A stretch of 64,000 nt of DNA from Echeneis naucrates (GCF_900963305.1 NC_042530.1:9061890-9125889), one strand, 5' to 3'; positions 37,681 to 50,739 are shown, counted from the first letter of the stretch. Made by a program: numbers and translations. The notes: generated by a model from the sequence alone, not told the origin.

Positions 37681-39639
37681 GACTGCCTGTCGCACTTCTT
37701 ACTCTCCGTCTTCTTCAGCAGCGAAGCCCTCCAATAAAAGGCCCCTTTGCGCCATCCTCTGGACAGACCCAGGACCAAATCCTGTTCTCAATCCAATGCT
37801 TCACTTATGCACATAATAGTTTGTATTTACTAAATGCATTTATTTTTTTAATTTAGTGTTATAAGGTAGGCCGTGTTTTAAACTTTATCTGAAAAGGCAG
37901 TTTCATTGCTGCCAATCCACACACATTAGTAAGTAAGTGTTAAAATGCATAAAAGCATAACAAAGACACACAGGGTGCTGAATCATAGTAAAAATTGAGA
38001 ATTCATTTCGATCACGAGGCAAACTGAGCATTTTTTGAGCTATAGCTGTCCAGAAGTCTAATGGCATCTGGAATAAAACCAAAGCATGTTTCACAGATCA
38101 CATTTGTTATGGTATCAGCTCAGAAGCCCGAAGTAATGACAGGTGATGATGTTTTTATTTTAAGTTTTGAGGACTTGTTCATGATTAAGTTCTGCTTGGG
38201 ATCGCTGTGCAGCTGAAAAAGTTCAAATATGTTCTATGAGTAGGTAAAAAATGACAGTCGAAATTATTTTAGTTGCTCTTGTGCTATTATTAAGACATTG
38301 CATATATCTTAACTTGCTGTTCCCCAGGGGAGCTCTGTCCCATCAGATGGGACTGGCAGAGAATATATCTAGTGCAGCTTCTTTGTTAAATCAGAACTCT
38401 GACCTACTCAGTGCTCATTGAAACATCTCTTTTCTGACCCTTAAGACCTCCATTGAGATATTATTGCAGCAGCAACCTACAAAGTATACCAGCTTTATTT
38501 CTAGCTGCCTGAATGTTCAAAAGTGTGAGCTACTGTACCGTATCCCTGTCACACAATGTGCAGTTGCTGCATGTGTCTGCCTTAAGAAGTAGTCTGACGA
38601 AAAAAATCATGTTCCCATGGGATTCTTGCAGCGTTCTTGCTTTACAGTCGGAGCTGTCCCAGAGTTTAGCTATTCAACAAGGTACAGCACACGTAAGGAG
38701 TATGTTTCAATAGCATGTCTGGAAATTATTAAATAAATGTTTGAATGGCCAATTATCATGAAGCCAGATATTCTCGTTTGTGATTAAAAGAAGCTATTTT
38801 TGCACAAAAGCCGGCCGAGAATGGCATAAAACTAGGCCAGGTAGCCAAATTTGGATCTGGAAGTGGTTTATTGTATTTCAGAATGACAAATCCAGTATTT
38901 CAGATGATGAATAGATCTGTTAAAATCAGGATTAGGATTTCTGACACTGCTGAGTTTCCTAATCTGGAATAATTGTGTTTTAGTTGGGTTAATACTCCCA
39001 GATGTCCTCAATAGGTTGTGCATTCACTTTGTTATTACTGTCTATTTTACTTTTATTATAGTTTTTGCTCATCTGACGAATATAGCCTTTGACATGTAAT
39101 TTAACATGATAAGAGTAGTGGGGAATCATTGGAGCATTGCTCATTTCACTCTGGAAAAAAATGAAAAGAGATACAACTAGAGTCATGGGACAACAGGTTC
39201 CCATTGGCATTCTTCAGGGACACCAGTGTTGTACAAACTTGTCACTCAGCTGTGTTGAACATGTGCCCAGCCGGTACATTCACAGCCATGTCTCAACATA
39301 ACAGACATTATTAGTAAAGAGAGACAAATCACGTTACAATGTATTATGTAATTTGCATTACAAATACAAACCTTTTTTTTAATTCTTAACTTTGTTTCCA
39401 AAACTAATTTTATTAATTTAAAAGGAAATACAGTTGGAAAAAAAAATTATTTTTAAGGAACTTCAGACTCTCACGTCTCTGATAAAATTGCTTCCTTCAA
39501 GTTTAATGTTTTTCCAATCTTGAGGTGCAGAGATCTCTGTTTCACTCCTTTTAACATTTCTAGTGTGAGTTGGCTTGTTACTACTTGTGAGTATAATAGA
39601 ATGTCCTCTTTTTCACTCATCTCCTACCTCTTGTCCATT

Positions 39640-39745
39640 GACATTTGGAAACCCATGTAGGTACAGGGGGGAAATGCAAATGCCCCACAGAAAGGCCCCA
39701 GGACCAATCAAACCCACAACCTTCTTCCTGTGCAGTAACTCATTT
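39640..39745. repeat. Decayed teleost interspersed repeat fragment
   Basis: GAAATGCAAATGCCCCACAG, AAAGGCCCCAGGACC and CAACCTTCTTCCTGTGCAGT follow the order of a fish repeat I remember as 'aacatgcaaactccacacagaaaggccc... gaacctttttgctgtgaggc'. It is diverged and partial. Confidence 0.55.
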
Positions 39746-40167
39746 CCTCTTTTTGTCTTCCCTTATTTGTACTAATTCCCTTATTTAAACTTTATTAATA
39801 GCTTATCTGCCTGTGCGCCCCATGTTATTTCTGAGGAGACTCCATGACATCCATGACATGGACGTGGATGTTAATCATCTTTGTCTTAGTTTAGTGGTCA
39901 ATATTGACTTTATGTAATGAGATCCCAATCAAAATCTCAGCATTAGCATTAGCATAAGAATATATATCAATGTTACGATGGACACGCTGTAACGCTGATC
40001 ATCATGATAGGAGTGTGTCAAAATAGAACTATTATGTACAACACAAATTAAATTGTGCTTTAAATAATCCTATTTTCTTGTGAGGTTCTATAGTGTCCAG
40101 AAAGAAAAGCTCAAGCAGTGATCGTGTTTGAAGGGACTCTTTCTGTCTCTCTCTCTGTCATTGTCTC

Positions 40168-40255
40168 CAGCTAATCTGTCAGGGTCGTGGGGGAAGCTGG
40201 AGCCCAGCCCTCCCAACGTTCCAGGCGAGGGCGAGGTACACCTTGGACAGGTTTC
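40168..40255. repeat. Fragment of a common teleost repeat
   Basis: CTCCAGCTAATCTGTCAGGG, GTCGTGGGGGAAGCTGGAGC and GGCGAGGTACACCTTGGACA correspond to the repeat also seen in the opposite orientation at 34,556-34,650. The two copies are partial and cover different parts of the unit. Confidence 0.6.
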
Positions 40256-41618
40256 TTGAAAGAACTAATCACTGAAATAGATAGATACAATGCAATAATG
40301 TTTACCAAGTTCACAGCTTAGACCCACATCACCACACCTTCAACATTCTTCAAGTCAGACTCACCCACTTTGACTCGTTCGTCTTTTTTGAAGATTTGCA
40401 AATGACACATTCTGGCTTGACCAAGCACAAGCGCACATCATTGCACATTGGTCTTGTTCAACTTCATCTGCTTATCTGGGGTCGGGTCACTGGGCATTGA
40501 ATATTGGACTGTTTCAAATCTATGTTGGGTTTTTAACATTGTTGATTGAGTCACAGACAGACAAATTGATTTTTCTTTGTATAGCACATCCTAATCCTTC
40601 TGGGCTCCATCTATTCTCTTATTTTACTGGTCTACAAGACTAGTGAAGTTATTTTTGTATCAGGAGTTTCAGCAGTTAATTAAGTGTAGTCAGATAATCA
40701 CTTTATTATTTGTGGTTATCTGTGGTATTTGCAATAATGAAGTCATAAATAATAACAACTAGCGCACAAATTTGTTTTGTGCAGCTTTTGGTACATTATC
40801 TGATCTTATAATTTATTAGATATTATATGTTAAATTAACGCAATTAGGGAATTCATAGAGATTACCACCTATTGTACTAATTTTGCTTTTACAATCTAGG
40901 TTTTGAGGATTGATGGGCGTGGAAAATCAAAGGTCAATATATAGTTATTTCCTTTGCGTTGGCCCACTTTTATTTGTTGGTGATTTTTCAGTTCCCTTGC
41001 TATTGTGTTATTATTGTATATTATTGTTTAAGAAGAAAAAAATCTATAAATCTATCTAGAAAAAAAATTAATGTGTCCTAAGCATCCCGTTTATGTCTTG
41101 CTTCTTCCAAGGCCATTGCATATTCATTTTTACAGGACGATTCCACAAACTGGCCAACACAAAACTATTGGCGATTATCAGACAAAATGCAAACATTTTA
41201 AGAGCTTTTTTCTGTAGAGGGGAAAATTTGGACCCCACAGATACAATCCTAAACCTGCTGCTTCCGGTTCTGCAGGGATCGCAGAGTAGGAGGAAGGTTT
41301 AACTGGAGGTGGAAATGTGATACGGTCCTGCCATCCGACGATCAGATGGACCCTCACACGATCGAAACCTTCCGCTAGCTCATCTGACAAGTCTGAGCCC
41401 AACCACACCGGCACCAACCATCTCTGAAGGGGGGGGTTAAAGGCAAATACTACTGTACAGTGATGTACCTAACTTTGCGTTTCCTTGAATATTTATTAAA
41501 GATTTTGAAATATAATGTATCTAGGTTATCTAAAATCCGACGCTTAAACGGAACGGTACCATGTTTTAAAGACACCGCCCCAGACCCCTTCTTCCTCGTT
41601 GATGGTTCGCGCCAAACA

Positions 41619-41660
41619 GTCACGTGACTTCCTGACTCACACAGACTGTACCATAAAAAC
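41619..41660 (+). promoter_or_regulatory. Cystatin gene promoter: CLEAR-type E-box and TATA-like box
   Basis: GTCACGTGAC, a perfect palindrome matching the TFEB/MITF CLEAR consensus, occupies 41,619-41,628. CATAAAAA, a TATA-like box, lies at 41,652-41,659. The cystatin ATG is at 41,715, giving a plausible start site near 41,685 and a short leader. Control by lysosomal-stress factors is an inference from the motif only. Confidence 0.55.
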
Positions 41661-41714
41661 GGACATCAGCTGTTTTAGGTCACTGAGCAGCTCCATCCAC
41701 GGAAAATCGACAAG

Positions 41715-42608
41715 ATGATGTGCGGAGGACTCGGTGAGGCTGTTGATGCCAATGAGGACGTTCAGAAGATCTGCGACAGTGTGAGTAGCCTACAACAAGG
41801 ATCGGTCGGACTTTGTCCCTTCGCCACGGTTCACGTTCTCTTTCAGTGTGTGAAGCCAATTGTTTTGTTTTTTTTAAGTTGCTGTCACCTCTTCGTTGCA
41901 CAGGTGAAGCCTCACGCCGAAAGAAAAACAGGGAAGACCTACGATGTGTTCACTGCCAAGAACTACAAGACGCAGGTTGTGTCCGGAACCAATTACTTTA
42001 TAAAGGTGATTGTTATTTATCGGACTTAGAAATGCTGCAAGGTGATCACTTTTGAGTTGTTTTGCAAACAAAAACAGTCTTTTCTAAGCAGGCATGGGGA
42101 CCCCCTTGTTAAATAATTTGAAGAAAAAAAAGTAATCGAAATATGAGTAAATCAAAGTATATATTTTTTCGACCTGCTGTTTGACACGTCGTCATATTTT
42201 CGTTACACATATTTCAATATGAGGTGACATTTAACCCTGACATGACTTGACAAGACATATTGAATTGATTTGAAATAGGTTTATTTCGAACACTGGCAAA
42301 TAAAAAATAACATAAAAAGGAAATTAAAATTAGATCAAACACACAGTGAAATCAAAAATTATATATAACTAAATGAATTGGTGTTTTCAAAGAGTAGGAA
42401 GAAGTTTGCCACTTATTAATATTTGAAATGGCATTCATAAGATTGGCCCTAACCTAACCTGTGCTTTGATTGTTTGCAGGTCCATGTGGGAGGGGATGAC
42501 CATATTCACCTCCGTGTTTACAAGAAACTCCCCTGTAATGGTGGAGAAGTTGAGCTGTCTGATGTACAGGGCAACAAGACCCACAGTGATCCCATTGTGC
42601 ACTTCTAA
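41715..42608 (+). CDS. cstb: Stefin (cystatin B-like cysteine protease inhibitor)
   Basis: Three exons (41,715-41,780, 41,904-42,005, 42,480-42,608), both introns phase 0, encode 98 residues, the same length as human CSTB. The product is a cytosolic type 1 cystatin, with no signal peptide and no disulfide pattern, that blocks papain-like cathepsins. Landmarks are the N-terminal MMCGGLGE (the conserved Gly at the tip of the binding wedge), QVVSG at residues 45-49 (the QxVxG loop), NYFIKVHVG, and a second hairpin around KKLPCN. The C-terminus is shorter on aromatic residues than the human protein and ends in IVHF. Fish carry several stefin paralogues (for example the cst14 group), so the exact orthologue is uncertain. 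ATTAAA at 42,711-42,716 is a fitting polyadenylation signal. Confidence 0.92.
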
Positions 42609-42710
42609 TGAGATAACAAATTAACACATCTTATGAGTGCCTAAATGCTCCGAAGTTACATTATTCACAATGTAACCATATCTAAAATCTGAACTTTTTG
42701 TATGAGAGCA

Positions 42711-42716
42711 ATTAAA
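42711..42716 (+). terminator. Cystatin gene polyadenylation signal (ATTAAA)
   Basis: ATTAAA lies 103 nt after the stop, followed within 25 nt by a T-rich and GT-containing stretch. That is the usual arrangement for 3' end cleavage. Confidence 0.6.
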
Positions 42717-42739
42717 GAGGAATTGTGATTTTTCTCCAG

Positions 42740-44390
42740 TGTTGCTTTTCTTTCTGCGTTTTTCTGTCTAAAGTAGCTGCAGGAGAGGTCATACATTATC
42801 AGCACACAAGGATTTGATTCGAACACTTTATTTTTTTTTTATTTAATTTCTAATTGATAAAATTTTCAGTACTATGAGTTTTTTTGTGTGTGTGTTTGCA
42901 AACAAATTGAAATAATTAAGATTTTCTATTAAGTGTTTGTAATGTAATGTAATTAATCTGCAGTATTTTTCAACAACCATGACTTATCCAAGAAAGAAAG
43001 CTGCTAAGAGGAAGTTCACTGTCACGTTCGCATAAATACTTATTGTGGTCTAAATTAGTTTTACACCATTTGTGAAATATTAACCTTGTTTATTGCCTTT
43101 CCTATGAAGACACATTTTATTTTATTACAACCATCTGTAATTCATTCTGTAACTCCAACTATGCCACCCAAGAGTTAATGCTCAACAAGTCTATTCACAA
43201 ATACTTATGTGCTTACAACAAGTTTATAGCTTGTTGGGAAAAACATTGAATACAGATTTTAAACTGATTCTACATGACGCATTGGCATGTATGGGTTTGT
43301 TGGAGATAGTGAAAAGTGTCATTCAAAGATCAGTACGAAAAAGTAGGCTGAGGCTCGATACAAATTATGACAGAATAACTTGTTTGCAATGAGCTACGAA
43401 GCACATTGTGCCCATTGTATTAAGCTTAGAGTACACTCCTGACACACCCATCAATTCTCACCACAGATTCCCGCTGGAGCCGATGACGGACGTGTTTTTA
43501 AAGGTTGTCGTACGGATTCTTGTTCTATAAATAGAAGGTCGTGAATTTCAACTCTCACTATAAACAAAGTTTCAGTTAACAAATCATTCACAGTCATGAA
43601 TGTTGTTATAGTCAATCAACACTCTTTGTTGGTTGTCTTTAAATGAAAGTTGTTCTATAAGAAAAAAACAAACAAACAAAAAACTAACAGAAGCCAGAAA
43701 AGAAAAGAGGATAGATATGTATTGGGGAGGTTTATGAATTGTTCTGTAATCAGGGGATAGTTCACTAGGATTATACTTCATTCGCCTCCGGGGCATCGGT
43801 CAGGCTGCATGCCCAAAGCTCTACCACACATCAAACGTTTGACACAGCAGACTAAATTGTGTCTATGATGCATGTGACTCTGAATCTCAACAAAACCACA
43901 CCAGATCATGCAAGCTGAAGTAAGCAATATTTGGCCAAAGTGGGTTTGCTTGACTCATTCGTCACATACCAGTTACTCATCTTCATCGTGTGACTGCTGT
44001 TAGTCGTTGTTAACCACATACTGCACAAATCTCTTTTCCAAAATAAAATAACATTGGGGATGTTTGACCTTTGAGGCAATCAAACCTAACTGTCACTTTT
44101 CAATAAAGTTTTAATGTTAACTTTATGATACAAGACCTATAAGAGGAAATAAAAATGCCCCATTTTTTACCCAAACTTCCCAAATGTTGAGCAATATTGT
44201 TGCACTTTTTATTAACTCAAGGCTGACTTGAAAGCAAACTGAAGCACCTAAATTGTACATAATTAAATACATATTTTTTGTTTGCTCCTTATCGTATGCT
44301 TTTCTATCTATCTTGTTTATCCTTACTATATCCTATATTGTGTATATTTCATTCATCCGAATTTTCTCTCTATTTTGCCTGATTCATCCC
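42740..44390. other. Intergenic spacer cystatin gene to histone H4
   Basis: AT-rich DNA with no conserved frame or repeat that I recognise. Composition changes sharply near 44,395, where a GC-richer segment leading into H4 begins. Confidence 0.5.
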
Positions 44391-44568
44391 CAAGCAGAAA
44401 CCTGGCAGTGGTGTGCTCTGACTCAGAGTCACCACCAACCGAAGACTGGCGCCAGCGTGTTTCACATCGACGGCCATGGAAATCTACCGAAGAAGAAATC
44501 TGCCTTCATTCACGTCCTCAGTCAGCCTTTTACTGCTCGCGCTTCCCACAGCTGGACTCATTCTGTAG

Positions 44569-44901
<333 letters not shown>

Positions 44902-44933
44902 ACACGCTCCCAACAACTACACAATAACACAAA

Positions 44934-44949
44934 GGCTCTTTTAAGAGCC
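44934..44949 (+). terminator. Histone 3' stem-loop of H4
   Basis: GGCTCTTTTAAGAGCC: a six-base-pair stem and UUUA loop, 32 nt after the H4 stop. CAAAGAG about 20 nt downstream fits the purine-rich U7 snRNP site (HDE). It marks a replication-dependent, non-polyadenylated mRNA. Confidence 0.95.
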
Positions 44950-45189
44950 GCACACACACTCACAAAGAGCCCATGTCCTGTTTCAGTGTAGCAATAACTG
45001 ACAATGTGTAAGGCCTACACCATGAAAGGTCAGCAACCACTTCTGTAACGATGATCTGCACACAACTACTTTTGAATTCAAATCTACCACCTATGGTAGG
45101 AAGAAAATAGGCATTGCCTCAAACAGTAACAATGCAATAAACATCACATGTGTCTTAGCATAAAACTGCTTTCTGTGCAAACACTCCTG

Positions 45190-45330
45190 TTCAGGAGCTA
45201 ATGAAGCTGAATAAAATGCGAAGACCGACCGACCCCCGGCGTGCATGCGCGGAAGTGTGTGAGATGCGGCGCGGCTGGCTACGCTAGCTGGGCTAGCTAA
45301 CTGGGCCGCGACTGAGTGGAGTGGAGACAT
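45190..45330. promoter_or_regulatory. CpG-rich promoter-like patch between converging H4 and H3
   Basis: About 140 bp dense in CpG, with GCGCGGAAGTG (an ETS-type core), a GACC repeat and GCTAGC repeats, lies between the 3' ends of H4 and H3. No histone promoter is expected at this place. It could start a noncoding transcript or be leftover DNA of an older histone unit. The call rests on composition only. Confidence 0.25.
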
Positions 45331-45433
45331 CCAGTAGGTTGAGTTGTTTGGTACTCTGCAAATTGAGTATTTGACATGTTTGATAATAAAGCTGCAGATA
45401 AAGAGGATTTATCTATAGAGTTGATGTGGAGGT

Positions 45434-45449
45434 GGCTCTTAAAAGAGCC
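45434..45449 (-). terminator. Histone 3' stem-loop of H3
   Basis: On the minus strand this reads GGCTCTTTTAAGAGCC, 26 nt after the H3 stop, identical to the H4, H2A and H1 stem-loops. I see no strong purine HDE directly after it. Confidence 0.93.
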
Positions 45450-45475
45450 GTTGTATTTGTGTGAGCAGCAGCAGT

Positions 45476-46670
<1,195 letters not shown>

Positions 46671-46702
46671 ACTGCTGCTGCCGGATACCACCAACACAAA
46701 AA

Positions 46703-46718
46703 GGCTCTTTTAAGAGCC
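46703..46718 (+). terminator. Histone 3' stem-loop of H2A
   Basis: GGCTCTTTTAAGAGCC, 32 nt after the stop. The purine stretch GGAAGAG about 15 nt downstream is a fitting U7 target. Confidence 0.95.
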
Positions 46719-46900
46719 ACACACTCACATCTGGAAGAGTTAATATTCCCACGTCTCTAACACACTGTTCATAAAAACTCAGTATGCTTCTAACTCAGAA
46801 CCTCTTTCCTTACTGATCAAAGAGAAGCAACAATAAGTCAATTATGACCAGTTGTAATCAATGAAAGCCTTCTAGTGGCACATAAGCTGAATTTTCAGTC

Positions 46901-46998
46901 AAATGGAAGCTCAGCCTGGGTATTTACAGGAACGATTAATTTCATTGTTAAATGGAAGCTCAGCCTGGGTATTTACAGGAATGATTAATTTCATTGTC
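46901..46998. repeat. 49-bp direct tandem duplication
   Basis: Two head-to-tail copies (46,901-46,949 and 46,950-46,998) of a unit beginning AAATGGAAGCTCAGCCTGGG differ at only two positions, so the duplication is recent. It lies in the H2A-H2B spacer, directly before a MITE-like element. Confidence 0.93.
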
Positions 46999-47010
46999 AA
47001 ATGAAATCTG

Positions 47011-47212
47011 TCTCAAAATTGATTCGTAGACAACTGGACGTATTTGAGGACGTTTCGCCTCTTATCCAAGGGACTTCATCAGTTCACGTTAGTCTGTCTA
47101 CTAGTCTGACCAAGGCAGTTGAGAAAGACCCAGATATTTAACCTCTCTGGGTGTGTTGAGCAAAAAGTACCTGTGGAAATACAAGCCCAGCTGCCTACGA
47201 ATCAGTTTTAGG
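47011..47212. mobile_element. Non-autonomous MITE-like element in histone spacer
   Basis: TCAAAATTGATTCGTAGACA at the left end and its near reverse complement (TGCCTACGAATCAGTTTTAG) at the right end form imperfect terminal inverted repeats of about 20 bp. They bound a 200-bp element with no coding capacity. The interior (GGACGTTTCGCCTCTTATCC, ACCCAGATATTTAACCTCTC) is, as I remember it, highly repeated in teleosts. Family is unassigned, and target-site duplication is not clear. Confidence 0.6.
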
Positions 47213-47464
47213 ACAAAGAGAATAATGACCTGGATGAATGAGCATCTTCCTATCTATCTAAATATGGATTTTGGTAGGTGCTCTAGTTGAAACACCTGAT
47301 CAGTTGATGCCCTGCGATGGATCTTCTATTAATGATTATAGATCATTAATAAAACCCAACATCAATAACCCATTTTCTTTTTTTCTGGACAGTGCGCCAA
47401 TTTTAACTAAGGGACGTTAAAACGACCCCCCCGTTTCACACACAGACACACACTCGGTGAGCAC

Positions 47465-47525
47465 GGCAGCCAATCAGAGGAGAGCGAGCACACAGTGTGC
47501 TGTGCATACAGCCGGTATAAGAGGA
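47465..47525 (+). promoter_or_regulatory. H2B promoter (CCAAT and TATA)
   Basis: AGCCAATCAG (CCAAT box at 47,470-47,474) is followed 42 bp later by GTATAAGAG (TATA at 47,516-47,520). The H2B ATG is at 47,576, so the leader is about 30 nt, as usual for histone genes. Confidence 0.85.
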
Positions 47526-47560
47526 GTCTCTCCCCTCTCTGCTCTTCGTTGATTCTGTGA

Positions 47561-47950
<390 letters not shown>

Positions 47951-47976
47951 ACACAAACAACAACCATCAACACAAC

Positions 47977-47992
47977 GGCTCTTTTCAGGGCC
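47977..47992 (+). terminator. Histone 3' stem-loop of H2B, variant form
   Basis: GGCTCTTTTCAGGGCC, 26 nt after the stop. The loop is UUUC and the stem contains one U-G wobble pair; the other four genes share UUUA loops and perfect stems. Both forms are known in animals. Confidence 0.92.
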
Positions 47993-48019
47993 ACACACTT
48001 TACCTATGAGAGTACACCT

Positions 48020-49300
48020 CTTCTCACTCACATCACTGGATGATTAAACTGTCACTTCTGACACTCTATTGATTCTCTGTAAATCAGCAAGACTGATGTA
48101 TGATGTAGTTTGAGAGAAACTCGCATTACTAAGCTCCAAATCAAATACTTCATGAAACAATGTCCATTATTAAAAAAAAAACAAACAAACTACTGTCAAT
48201 TCCTTCCCGTTTAAACACTGATGGGCCCATTGCATGCTTAGTGTGGCTCTTTGTGGAGCGACATGGTCTAAAACGATGTTCTTGTCACACTTAAAGAATG
48301 ATAAATATAGCAAAGAGACAATGTCAGACCATTGAGTTACAGTGCCCAGACAACCACACTGGTCTCTTTTATAGCTTAAAGAAGTCCAGTAGAAACATAA
48401 TATACACTGAAAGGAAAATCACGTTTCAATCATCCCCACTTTCATCTGAAAGAGTTGACTGCTCACAGTACTACAATCGAGCAAATTCAAAATTTTGTCT
48501 TTTCCCCCTCCACACAGAAATGGAACTAGTTGCTACAGGTTTATTGGTAATGTTTATTCATAGAAACAAAGCATTGTGGTGACATGCATCTCAAGTTAAG
48601 GCAAGTTCTGGTTACAGGATTGAACTCATGTTTTCCAACTCCTTTTTAATTGTCATAAAAAAAAGACACTGCACTTCAACACACAAAATCAAATACTAAA
48701 ATTCAGACAAAAGTTTCAATTCCTGCAAAGTAACATTAGTGTGATGCTCAATTTCTTTGTTTGCGTTTCTTGTCAGTCAATTCAAATTCATCTAAGAATT
48801 TCAAGAAAAAAAAAAATCTGGACCTTTACCCGTTTGTCCTAACAAACCAGAATAATGTGAATCTCTAAAAGTTTTCCACAATTTCCATCAACCTCCTCAT
48901 TAAATGTTCACAGCTCCAGACGGAGTCTGCATCAACTTCCCCTCAGCCTCAGCCATCATCAGTGTGTTTGCTGTCGGGGAAACAAGTGTAGTTTCTTACA
49001 AACCTATCATTTTCACATGGTTGTTTTTAATCAGGATGTCTGAATTAACATGTGGAGCAAGTGTAAAACTGATTTTGGTTTAGTTGTGGAGCATTTTAAG
49101 TGACTTTAGGAGGGAAATGAGTGTGGAAAGTCGGTGAGCAGCGCTAGATACCGCGGTGAAAAGGTGAGGTTTAGAGGCTCCACAGAGAAAAAGCAGAGAG
49201 GATCGGAGCTGCTGAGGATCTGAATATGAAGACAACCAAGTCCGCTATCGGCTGCCTCGGCTGTCCGCCTTCAGCTCCTCTCCTACGGGGATTTTGGGGA
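48020..49300. other. H2B to H1 spacer
   Basis: AT-rich spacer without recognised genes. It turns GC-richer after about 49,120 towards the H1 promoter. Confidence 0.5.
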
Positions 49301-49317
49301 GTTTTGTTGGGGCCGAG

Positions 49318-49324
49318 AAAACAC
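49318..49324 (+). promoter_or_regulatory. H1-box-like element (AAACACA)
   Basis: AAACACA, the element typical of replication-dependent H1 promoters, lies about 150 bp upstream of the H1 ATG. A TTTAAG TATA-like string lies nearer the gene, at about 49,394. Confidence 0.55.
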
Positions 49325-49471
49325 AAGTGTGCCGGTGTTCAAAGAGCAGAGAGGAGCCCCGGCCGGACTGAGTCTCCACGGTTCTCATGGTGTGTTTAAG
49401 GTCCGCCTCCTGCTCGGAGCGTCTCATCATTCCTCTCAGTCTCTGCGAGCGCTCCGAAACTCCGAGAAATC

Positions 49472-50089
49472 ATGGCAGAAGTAGCTCCAGCTCCAGCCGC
49501 CGCTCCGGCCAAAGCGGCCAAGAAGAAGGCTCCCAAAGCCAAGAAGCCGGGCCCCAGCCTGGGCGAGCTGATCGTCAAAGCCGTGGCCGCGTCCAAGGAG
49601 CGCAACGGCGTTTCGCTGGCCGCCCTGAAGAAGGCTCTGGCTGCCGAAGGCTACGATGTGGACAAGAACAAGGTCCGAATCAAGACCGCCATCAAGAGCC
49701 TGGTGGCCAAGGGGACCCTGGTCCAGACCAAGGGAACCGGCGCCTCCGGCTCCTTCAAGATGAGCAAGAAAGTCGAACCCAAGGCCAAGAAGCCCGCCGC
49801 CAAGAAGGCCGCTCCTAAAGCCAAGAAGCCCGCCGCAGCCAAGAAACCCGCAGCGGCCAAGAAGGCGAGGACCGCCGCGGCCAAGAAGCCAGCGGCCGCC
49901 AAGAAGGCCGCTCCCAAGAAGGCCAAGAAACCTGCAGCTGCCGCCAAGAAGGCCGCAACCAAGAGCCCCAAGAAGGCCGCTAAGAGCCCCAAGAAGGCCG
50001 CCAAGAGTCCCAAGAAGGCGACGGCGAAGAAGGCAGCAACCAAGAAGGCCACCAAACCCAAAGTGAAGAAGGCAGCACCCAAGAAGTGA
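49472..50089 (+). CDS. Linker histone H1
   Basis: Intronless, 205 residues. A short Ala/Pro/Lys N-terminal arm is followed by the winged-helix globular domain at about 27-100 ([60 protein letters not shown]). The rest is a long Lys/Ala/Pro tail. Near the end AAKSPKK repeats give three S-P-K-K sites of the CDK and DNA minor-groove type. It binds linker DNA at the nucleosome dyad. The tail's near-pure AAG/GCC codons create long antisense open frames that are not genes. Confidence 0.97.
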   Translation: MAEVAPAPAAAPAKAAKKKAPKAKKPGPSLGELIVKAVAASKERNGVSLAALKKALAAEGYDVDKNKVRIKTAIKSLVAKGTLVQTKGTGASGSFKMSKKVEPKAKKPAAKKAAPKAKKPAAAKKPAAAKKARTAAAKKPAAAKKAAPKKAKKPAAAAKKAATKSPKKAAKSPKKAAKSPKKATAKKAATKKATKPKVKKAAPKK

Positions 50090-50116
50090 ACTGTGTTCAC
50101 ATTCCCACCCAACAAA

Positions 50117-50132
50117 GGCTCTTTTAAGAGCC
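50117..50132 (+). terminator. Histone 3' stem-loop of H1
   Basis: GGCTCTTTTAAGAGCC, 27 nt after the H1 stop, with a purine stretch CTGAGAGC about 10 nt downstream. Confidence 0.94.
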
Positions 50133-50739
50133 AAACACCTCAAACTGAGAGCTGCTTTCTCTTAACTCGTTGTCACTCGCTGACAAGATGAGTGATCTAG
50201 AACAGTATGAGAATATAGACACGGATCAGTCCACCACTTGTTGCTGTGACTTCTTAAACACAAAGAACAAATACAATGAGATGGGCACATTTCACCTTAA
50301 AACTTAATTTTAACTTAAACTTAATCTTTGAGGAAATAGAAAATCCAGTTTAACTAAAGTAATTGACGCGTTTTTTTAACCTGGGTGTTTTTTAAGCGAC
50401 AAATCTAAAGACATTATTGAGGTTGATGTGATGTGCATTGACATATCGTACAGACTGGACGACATCCAACTTTCTCTGCTGGTTTCAGCTCTTAACGAAC
50501 TTAAACCTGTCTATTGGAGCCGTTCACGGCTCTGCCTGTCTGTCAATGTTAGAAAGTCTTAAACTCTCGCTACACGTCTGTACGAACTTCTTTACAACAC
50601 GGATTTACTAAAATGAAAGTGACGCTGGGCCGCAGTCCATTATGATTATTATATGCAGCTTTAAACTTTAATGCAAATGCATTGTTGAATAAAAATACAC
50701 CAATTAAAATAATCACCTGTAAACCTTAAGCTGTTAGTA

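Larger units (their letters stand above)
37700..41600. other. Intergenic spacer rhodanese gene to cystatin gene
   Basis: No exon was recognised here. Two fragments of common fish repeats are listed separately. The segment 37,980-38,090 contains CCAGAAGTCTAATGGCATCT, loosely like another recurrent fish repeat, but I could not bound it. Confidence 0.5.

Noticed and set aside
49436-50143. Long antisense open frame (235 codons) over H1, and shorter antisense frames over the other histones
   Set aside because: They mirror the GC-rich, AAG/GCC-biased histone codons. The Leu/Gly-rich translations have no domain, and the sense genes are certain.
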